NCBI GenBank assembly: GCA_026387085.1
Contig: JAPLMK010000117.1
Coordinates: 1 to 11,137, forward strand
Length of the DNA stretch: 11,137 nucleotides
From: Candidatus Omnitrophota bacterium
Lineage (GTDB): Bacteria; Ratteibacteria; UBA8468; MWAK01
Reading direction: 5' to 3'
A model generated the notes under the pieces. It did no database searches. It was not told the origin of the DNA and was given only the letters and a program-made list of their open reading frames with translations. Every line of letters starts with the position of its first letter. The stretch's first letter is position 1. Made by a program: the position numbers and the translations under genes. Below, one piece after another: positions 7,423 to 11,137 of the stretch.

Positions 7423-7446
7423 GCGACCCTGAAAGGGTCGCGCTAC
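7423..7446 (-). repeat. REP palindrome (copy c), upstream of RAYT start
   Basis: On the minus strand this reads GTAG-C followed by the perfect stem GCGACCCT / AGGGTCGC with loop TTC. It differs from copies b, e and g only by C instead of T after GTAG. Its stem ends 5 nt before the RAYT ATG, where a ribosome would have to bind. Confidence 0.9.
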
Positions 7447-7489
7447 GTAGAAGTTTGGCCTTTTCGAAGTGGGATTATCTTTGTCTTTC

Positions 7490-7513
7490 GTAGTGCGAGG
7501 CTTTCAGCCTCGC
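7490..7513 (+). repeat. REP palindrome, variant stem (copy d)
   Basis: GTAG-T is followed by GCGAGGCT / AGCCTCGC around TTC. Compared with copies b, e and g the stem has GG in place of CC on one side and CC in place of GG on the other, so the 8-bp stem stays perfect. Head, loop and the remaining pairs are identical. With copy e (8 nt downstream, opposite orientation) it forms a BIME-like pair. Confidence 0.88.
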
Positions 7514-7521
7514 TTCTTTCA

Positions 7522-7545
7522 GCGACCCTGAAAGGGTCGCACTAC
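7522..7545 (-). repeat. REP palindrome (copy e)
   Basis: On the minus strand GTAG-T, stem GCGACCCT / AGGGTCGC, loop TTC: identical to copies b and g. It faces copy d across the 8-nt spacer ttctttca, with both GTAG heads outwards. It lies 33 nt beyond the 3' end of the tRNA-Ala gene and could act as a 3' hairpin for it. Confidence 0.9.
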
Positions 7546-7553
7546 GCAGAAAC

Positions 7554-7566
7554 TAACGATACGGAC
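7554..7566 (+). repeat. 13-nt direct repeat, first copy
   Basis: TAACGATACGGAC here matches TAACAATACGGAC at 7691-7703 in 12 of 13 positions. One copy follows the GTAG end of REP copy e and the other directly precedes the GTAG of REP copy g, so the pair brackets the tRNA gene. It may be a conserved flank of the repeat unit or a trace of duplication. Confidence 0.55.
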
Positions 7567-7578
7567 TACGGAAACTTG

Positions 7579-7650
7579 TGGAGCAGAAGGGATTCGAACC
7601 CTCGGTTTCTGGAGTGCGATTCCAGTGTTTTCCCACTAAACTACTGCCCC
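7579..7650 (-). tRNA. tRNA-Ala (anticodon CGC)
   Basis: The minus strand folds into a complete 72-nt cloverleaf. The acceptor stem is GGGGCAG with CTGCTCC, and includes the G3-U70 wobble that marks alanine tRNAs; the discriminator is A73. The D arm is GTTT / AAAC with the short loop AGTGGGA, containing the GG pair. The anticodon stem is CTGGA / TCCAG with loop ATCGCAC, so the anticodon is CGC, which reads GCG. The variable loop is AAACC and the T arm is GAGGG-TTCGAAT-CCCTT. CCA is not encoded. The D arm looks more like that of tRNA-Gly, which is why a glycine call is tempting, but anticodon and G3-U70 agree on alanine. It is embedded among REP palindromes. Confidence 0.93.
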
Positions 7651-7657
7651 AAACAAA

Positions 7658-7681
7658 GCGAGGTTAAAAGCCTCGCACTAC
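7658..7681 (-). repeat. REP palindrome, variant stem with decay (copy f)
   Basis: On the minus strand GTAG-T then GCGAGG / CCTCGC, of the same GAGGC subfamily as copy d, but with two changes (TTTTAA in place of TTTCAG), which leave a C-A mismatch near the loop. It begins 7 nt upstream of the tRNA 5' end and would lie in the tRNA precursor leader. Confidence 0.82.
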
Positions 7682-7690
7682 ATAAAAAAT

Positions 7691-7703
7691 TAACAATACG
7701 GAC
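7691..7703 (+). repeat. 13-nt direct repeat, second copy
   Basis: TAACAATACGGAC matches TAACGATACGGAC at 7554-7566 in 12 of 13 positions and abuts the GTAG head of REP copy g. Confidence 0.55.
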
Positions 7704-7727
7704 GTAGTGCGACCCTTTCAGGGTCGC
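7704..7727 (+). repeat. REP palindrome (copy g), after mfd
   Basis: GTAG-T, perfect stem GCGACCCT / AGGGTCGC, loop TTC: identical to copies b and e. It lies 20 nt beyond the mfd stop (7748) on the mfd 3' side and may serve as a 3' hairpin. With copy f (opposite orientation, 22 nt away) it forms a second pair, here with the GTAG heads facing each other. Confidence 0.9.
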
Positions 7728-7732
7728 CAATT

Positions 7733-7762
7733 ATTATACCAGAAAAATCAGGTCTGGGTAAA
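7733..7762 (-). promoter_or_regulatory. candidate promoter for tRNA-Ala
   Basis: On the minus strand TTTACC (7762-7757, inside the end of mfd), an 18-bp spacer and a perfect TATAAT (7738-7733) would start transcription near 7726. That is about 75 nt before the mature tRNA end at 7650, with REP copies g and f in the leader. The GG before TATAAT and the 18-bp spacer resemble the promoters at 3635-3702. Confidence 0.45.
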
Positions 7763-10700
7763 GGAACGGAGCAGTTTCACGGTCTCCTCCGGAATCGGTC
7801 CAAAGCGATCGGCCATCTCGCGCGCCATCTTTTCCGCATCCGAGGAAAAACCGAAAAGCCGGCGGTACAACGAAAGCCGCACCGTCTCAGACGGAACATA
7901 GTTTTCCGAAATAAAACCCTTAATCTTCGCGGTCGCAATCCCGCGTTTCACTTTCTGGCCGGTCAATTCCGCCACCGCTTCCCGGAATAACTGGCTGTAA
8001 AGGAAAAAACCGACCGCTTCGATAAATCCGTGCTGTTCCTTACCCAGAATGTTACCGGCCCCGCGTATCTCCAGGTCGGCCAAAGCGAGCCGCAAACCGC
8101 TGCCCAATTTAGTAAACTCCTCAATCGCCTTCAAACGCTTCTGCGCATCGTCAGTCATGACTTTCACCGGGTCATAAAGTAAATAGCAATAGGCCTGGGT
8201 TTTGTACCGGCCCACCCGACCGCGCAACTGGTAAAGGTCAGCCAGGCCGAAGTTATGTCCGTCATTGATAATAATGGTATTCGCGTTGGGAATATCCAGG
8301 CCCGACTCCACAATTGACGTCGCCACCAGGATATCTATCTTCTGCTCCAAAAAACGGTCCATCACGTCAAACAGTTCCCCTTCGTCCATCTGGCCGTGGC
8401 TGATTCCAATCTCCGCCTCCGGCAGCAGGCGCCTCAGGCGCTCGGCAACCCGGGCAATATTTTCCACCCGGTTGTGGATGAAAAAAACCTGCCCGGAACG
8501 TTCCATCTCCCGCCGGCAGGCGGTCACAATCAGGTCTTCCCGGTACGGAGCCAGGAGGGTAAGCACCGCCTGTCTTCCGGCCGGCGGTGTTTCAATCACG
8601 GAAAGGTCGCGGATGCCGGTAATGGATAATTGCAGCGTCCGGGGAATGGGTGTGGCGGAAAGGGTCAGAATATCGGCCGCCGGCCAGCGCGCCCTCAAGC
8701 GCTCTTTGTGGGTTACGCCAAAACGCTGCTCCTCATCCACAATCCACATTCCCAAACTCTTAAAACGGATATCCGCGCTCAAAAGACGGTGGGTACCGAT
8801 AACAATATCAACCTTGCCCTCGGCCATCTCCGCAATCGTTACCTTCTGTTCCTGCTTACTGCGGAACCGGGAAAGAATTTCAATCCGCACCGGAAAATCC
8901 GCGAACCGTTCACCAAAAGTCCGCCGGTGCTGTTCCGCCAGAATGGTTGTCGGGCAAAGCAGGGCTACCTGACGACCCGCCTCCACCGCTTTAAAAGCGG
9001 CCCGCATCGCCACTTCGGTCTTTCCGTAACCCACATCACCGCAGACCAGCCGGTCCATCGGTTTTGAAGATTGAAGGTCTTTTTTAACTTCTTTAATTGC
9101 CGTCAACTGGTCCGGGGTTTCTTCGTAAATAAACTCGGACTCAAACTCAGATTGCCAGGGGGAATCAGCCGGATAAACAAATCCTTGTTTGTCTTTACGC
9201 TGCTGGTAAATCTTCAAAAGGTCGCTGGCCAGGTCACGCACTCCCTCGGTAACCCGCTCCCGGGTTTTTATCCAGGCGCGGCTGCCCAGCCGGGAAAGCG
9301 CCGGCGGTTTTTCCGCCCCGGCATAACGGTGCACCAGGTTAATCTGGTTAACCGGCACAAAGAGTAACATTCCATCCGCGTATTCAATCCTAATTACTTC
9401 CTCTTCTTTTTTTTCAAAAATAATTTTGCCGATACCCAGAAATTTTCCGATGCCTTCATTCAGATGGACCACATAATCTCCGGGGGAAATCTCCTCCGGG
9501 CCGGAAATAGCGACGGACTGGAAGAATGGTTTCACGCCGGGACGGAAAGAACGGTAACGGCCGAATATTTCCGAATCAGATAAAAGGGTAACGTCTATTT
9601 CCGGAAAAGAGAAACCTTCCGAAAGATATCCGATTTCAATCCGGCTCTCCGGTTGCAAGGTTAAGCCCCGCTCGACCATAACCTCCTTAAACCGCTTTGC
9701 CTGGCTTTCGTTCTGGCAGAAGATACGCAAGAGACGCTGATTCCAAGCGTTTGGGTCCGTCAAAACAGAACCTTTCAGGGTAAATTGGGTGACAGGTTCC
9801 GTGTGAAAGGAAAAGCATCCCCCCCACCGCTCCTCCCCCACCAGTGGGGAGGAATCTTGAGAAAGTGGTAAAAAAGAAAGGTTTATTTTAGGAAGGGGCG
9901 CTTCCCGCAATTTTTGCAAAGTAAGAAATCTTTCTTTTTCGGAAGGGGTCAGGTAACGCTGAAACTTCTCTTCCTCGGCATCTATTCTTAATGGTTCGCA
10001 AAAGACCAGAATAGCGTCTGCCTGGAAATATTCCAAAAATAAAGCGGGCTTCCCTTTGGCAAGCAGTTGCTTTTCGGATATCGGCAGGATGGAGGCAGCG
10101 GAAACCGGTTTCCGGCTCAACTGGCTGACCGGGTCAAAATACCGCAGGGAAATAACCTCTGCTCCGGAGAGTTCAACCCGCAACGGTTCCGGCCGGCCGG
10201 CCGAAAAAAGGTCGATAATCCCGCCCCTAACCGCAAACTGGCCCGGTTCCACCACTAATTCCGACCGCTGATATCCCGCGTCAAAAATCTGCGCCAGAAA
10301 TTCGCGCCGGTCTAAAAATTGATTGAGACGGAGATTAAAAACATATTTTTTCAAAACCGCCGGTGAAACAGTGGGCGGAATAATCGCCTGAATCGGAGTT
10401 ACCACCAGAAACGGCTCGGCGCTGCCGGCCAGCCCATTAAGAGTTATCAAGCGCTGGCTCTCCACCTCGGCGGTAGGATTTAATTCTTCGTTGGGCAAAA
10501 CTTCCGTAAAGGGAAAGAGATTGACCTCCATGGAGGGAAGAAATGTTTGCAGGTCACCGAAGGCGCGGCTGGCACTCTCTACCCCGTCGGTAATCAGCAA
10601 CATTCTTTTCCGGCCCGCCGGCACGGAAAATAGCGCAGCCGCAATCAGGTTTGCGGAAGAGCCAACCAGGCCGGAAAGAGATACTTCCTTCTCTCCGTCC

Positions 10701-10771
10701 TGAATTAATCTCTCTGCTTTCCGGAAGGAATCTAACTTGCGGAGGTTTTGAAAAACTTTTTCCAGATACAC
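7748..10771 (-). CDS. mfd: transcription-repair coupling factor Mfd
   Basis: Mfd is a cytoplasmic ATP-driven translocase that removes RNA polymerase stalled at DNA lesions and recruits UvrA for excision repair. All main parts are visible in the 1007-aa product. The N-terminal UvrB-like module covers about 30-235, with VLPNEELNPTAEVESQRL (91-108) and GQFAVRGGIIDLFSAG (177-192). The CarD-like RNA polymerase-binding domain starts at SPGDYVVHLNEGIGKFLG (429-446). The helicase core has Walker A GDVGYGKT (578-585), DEEQ (679-682), SATPIPRTL (705-713) and QLRGRVGR (848-855). A C-terminal TRCF domain covers about 915-1005. It is shorter than E. coli Mfd (1148 aa), mostly between the UvrB-like and CarD-like parts. 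There the protein carries an in-frame palindrome-derived peptide, SSPLVGEERWGG (307-318). The start is GTG at 10771, since an in-frame stop lies just upstream; no Shine-Dalgarno sequence is seen. It is on the same strand as glyA, 97 nt downstream. Confidence 0.97.
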   Translation of the reverse strand: MYLEKVFQNLRKLDSFRKAERLIQDGEKEVSLSGLVGSSANLIAAALFSVPAGRKRMLLITDGVESASRAFGDLQTFLPSMEVNLFPFTEVLPNEELNPTAEVESQRLITLNGLAGSAEPFLVVTPIQAIIPPTVSPAVLKKYVFNLRLNQFLDRREFLAQIFDAGYQRSELVVEPGQFAVRGGIIDLFSAGRPEPLRVELSGAEVISLRYFDPVSQLSRKPVSAASILPISEKQLLAKGKPALFLEYFQADAILVFCEPLRIDAEEEKFQRYLTPSEKERFLTLQKLREAPLPKINLSFLPLSQDSSPLVGEERWGGCFSFHTEPVTQFTLKGSVLTDPNAWNQRLLRIFCQNESQAKRFKEVMVERGLTLQPESRIEIGYLSEGFSFPEIDVTLLSDSEIFGRYRSFRPGVKPFFQSVAISGPEEISPGDYVVHLNEGIGKFLGIGKIIFEKKEEEVIRIEYADGMLLFVPVNQINLVHRYAGAEKPPALSRLGSRAWIKTRERVTEGVRDLASDLLKIYQQRKDKQGFVYPADSPWQSEFESEFIYEETPDQLTAIKEVKKDLQSSKPMDRLVCGDVGYGKTEVAMRAAFKAVEAGRQVALLCPTTILAEQHRRTFGERFADFPVRIEILSRFRSKQEQKVTIAEMAEGKVDIVIGTHRLLSADIRFKSLGMWIVDEEQRFGVTHKERLRARWPAADILTLSATPIPRTLQLSITGIRDLSVIETPPAGRQAVLTLLAPYREDLIVTACRREMERSGQVFFIHNRVENIARVAERLRRLLPEAEIGISHGQMDEGELFDVMDRFLEQKIDILVATSIVESGLDIPNANTIIINDGHNFGLADLYQLRGRVGRYKTQAYCYLLYDPVKVMTDDAQKRLKAIEEFTKLGSGLRLALADLEIRGAGNILGKEQHGFIEAVGFFLYSQLFREAVAELTGQKVKRGIATAKIKGFISENYVPSETVRLSLYRRLFGFSSDAEKMAREMADRFGPIPEETVKLLRSFTQT
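9831..9853. repeat. palindrome inside mfd coding SSPLVGEERWGG
   Basis: TCCTCCCC (9831-9838) and GGGGAGGA (9846-9853) form a perfect 8-bp stem around the 7-nt loop CACCAGT. The region is in frame with mfd and is translated as DSSPLVGEERWGG, in the low-conservation segment before the CarD-like domain. Peptides of the SPLxGEGR type are known from dispersed palindromic repeats in many bacterial genomes, so this is probably a small repeat inserted without breaking the gene. A run of seven C (9819-9825) next to it is a possible slippage site. Confidence 0.65.
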
Positions 10772-10779
10772 GCTAATTT

Positions 10780-10869
10780 AAATTGCAAAGTGCAAATTGT
10801 AAATTTCAAATTGCAAAACGAACGGATAGAAAATCAATAACTTTACATTTTGCAATTTACATTTTGAAT
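10780..10869. repeat. A+T-rich 14-nt repeats in inverted arms between glyA and mfd
   Basis: Three tandem 14-nt units begin with AAATTG: AAATTGCAAAGTGC (10780-10793), AAATTGTAAATTTC (10794-10807) and AAATTGCAAAACGA (10808-10821). After a 20-nt gap, two units TTTACATTTTGCAA (10842-10855) and TTTACATTTTGAAT (10856-10869) run the other way. Their reverse complement resembles the first arm, so the block could form an imperfect long hairpin. It fills nearly the whole 97-bp space between the glyA stop and the mfd GTG, where an mfd promoter would have to lie. Confidence 0.7.
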
Positions 10870-11137
10870 TAGCTGTTAAATTCCCTGGAGTTTAAGGGAA
10901 AGTGACGACAGAGGTCTTTCACCCGACTTTTAACATCCGAAATTTTAACCGGGTCCGACCGGAAAATAATCGCATCCGAAATCAGACCGGCAATTATCTC
11001 CGCCTGCCCCTCCTTCATTCCGCGGCTGGTTATCGCCGGAGTTCCCAGGCGCAGACCGCTTGTCCTGTTAGCGTCCAGCGGGTCAAATGGGATCTTATTC
11101 TTATTCGCGGAAATACCGATGCCCTCCAGTAATTTTT
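10869..11137 (-). CDS. glyA: serine hydroxymethyltransferase, C-terminal part (5' end outside window)
   Basis: GlyA (EC 2.1.2.1) is the cytoplasmic PLP enzyme that converts serine and tetrahydrofolate to glycine and 5,10-methylene-tetrahydrofolate, the main source of one-carbon units. The last 89 codons are present, ending in TAA at 10871-10869. The segment LLEGIGISANKNKIPFDP is followed by the family signature SGLRLGTPAITSRGMKE, whose Arg (GLRLG) is the residue that binds the substrate carboxylate in this family. A C-terminal helix region follows (DVKSRVKDLCRHFPL), with the typical Cys and a short tail EFNS. The PLP lysine and the N-terminus lie outside the window. The gene is upstream of mfd on the same strand, but the repeat-filled 97-bp gap makes a tight operon uncertain. 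The stop codon touches the end of the repeat block. Confidence 0.96.
   Translation of the reverse strand, partial: KLLEGIGISANKNKIPFDPLDANRTSGLRLGTPAITSRGMKEGQAEIIAGLISDAIIFRSDPVKISDVKSRVKDLCRHFPLNSREFNS

Larger units (their letters stand above)
6927..7446. mobile_element. REP-RAYT unit: transposase gene between inverted REPs
   Basis: The RAYT gene (6950-7417) is bounded by REP copy b (+, 6927-6950) and REP copy c (-, 7423-7446), so both GTAG heads point outwards. Copy c ends 5 nt before the ATG and copy b overlaps the stop by one base, so almost nothing but gene and REPs is present. This matches the known layout of RAYT genes flanked by their REPs. RAYTs are usually single-copy domesticated relatives of IS200/IS605 transposases and not classic insertion sequences, so autonomous mobility is not implied. 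Confidence 0.8.

Noticed and set aside
6950..7446. Autonomous IS200/IS605 insertion sequence
   Set aside because: No tnpB and no separate IS ends are present, and the protein has RAYT features (WQ, NPVR) with matched REPs.
7579..7650. tRNA-Gly
   Set aside because: The D arm suggests glycine, but the 7-nt anticodon loop ATCGCAC gives anticodon CGC, and G3-U70 with A73 indicates alanine.
7423..7727. CRISPR array
   Set aside because: The repeats alternate in orientation, are unevenly spaced, have GTAG heads and enclose a tRNA gene. This is the REP pattern, with no uniform spacers or cas genes.
8265..8972. Long open frame of 235 codons on the plus strand inside mfd
   Set aside because: It lies opposite the conserved helicase core of Mfd and its translation is rich in Arg and Ser with no recognisable motif. 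It is a shadow frame.
9771..9780. CCTTTCAGGG inside mfd as another REP copy
   Set aside because: Only a 3-bp stem around TTC pairs, there is no GTAG head, and it lies in coding sequence for Mfd.

Overview
The window is a compact stretch of bacterial chromosome with mixed but moderate G+C. It carries mainly housekeeping genes: hisD, nadE, a CNNM/CorC-type transporter, mfd, glyA and a tRNA-Ala. I cannot place the phylum. Mfd and the two-domain NadE indicate a bacterium. Several genes lack a Shine-Dalgarno sequence and have a -10 box 6 to 8 nt before the ATG, which points to a lineage that uses leaderless mRNAs. Together with the recurrent palindromic repeats this would suit an uncultivated candidate phylum, but that is a guess.

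Left part, 1-3627. The 3' end of a double-cupin gene (+) is followed by a degenerate REP palindrome, then hisD (+). hisD converges on nadE (-), and the two coding ends overlap by 23 nt. nadE is split by a frameshift that looks like a deletion of about 26 nt just after the glutaminase catalytic Cys.

Middle, 3628-6909. An 83-bp divergent intergenic region holds back-to-back promoters for nadE and for a DUF21-CBS-CorC_HlyC membrane protein. Both promoters have 18-bp spacers and -10 boxes close to the ATG. The transporter gene overlaps by 14 nt a 647-aa, probably six-helix membrane protein that I do not recognise.

Repeat island, 6910-7740. A visibly A+T-rich RAYT gene (REP-associated tyrosine transposase) is bracketed by inverted REP palindromes. 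Three more REPs and another inverted repeat pair surround a tRNA-Ala(CGC). Six good REPs plus one degenerate copy are present. They share a GTAG head, an 8-bp stem and a TTC loop. One REP is a subfamily variant in which two stem base pairs are swapped in a compensatory way.

Right part, 7748-11137. mfd (-) carries an in-frame palindrome coding for SSPLVGEERWGG between its N-terminal UvrB-like part and its CarD-like RNA polymerase-binding domain. Upstream of it is an A+T-rich block of 14-nt repeats, then the C-terminus of glyA (-), which runs off the window. I see no defence system, CRISPR array or secondary-metabolite cluster. The most unusual content is the REP/RAYT system and how it relates to the neighbouring genes.
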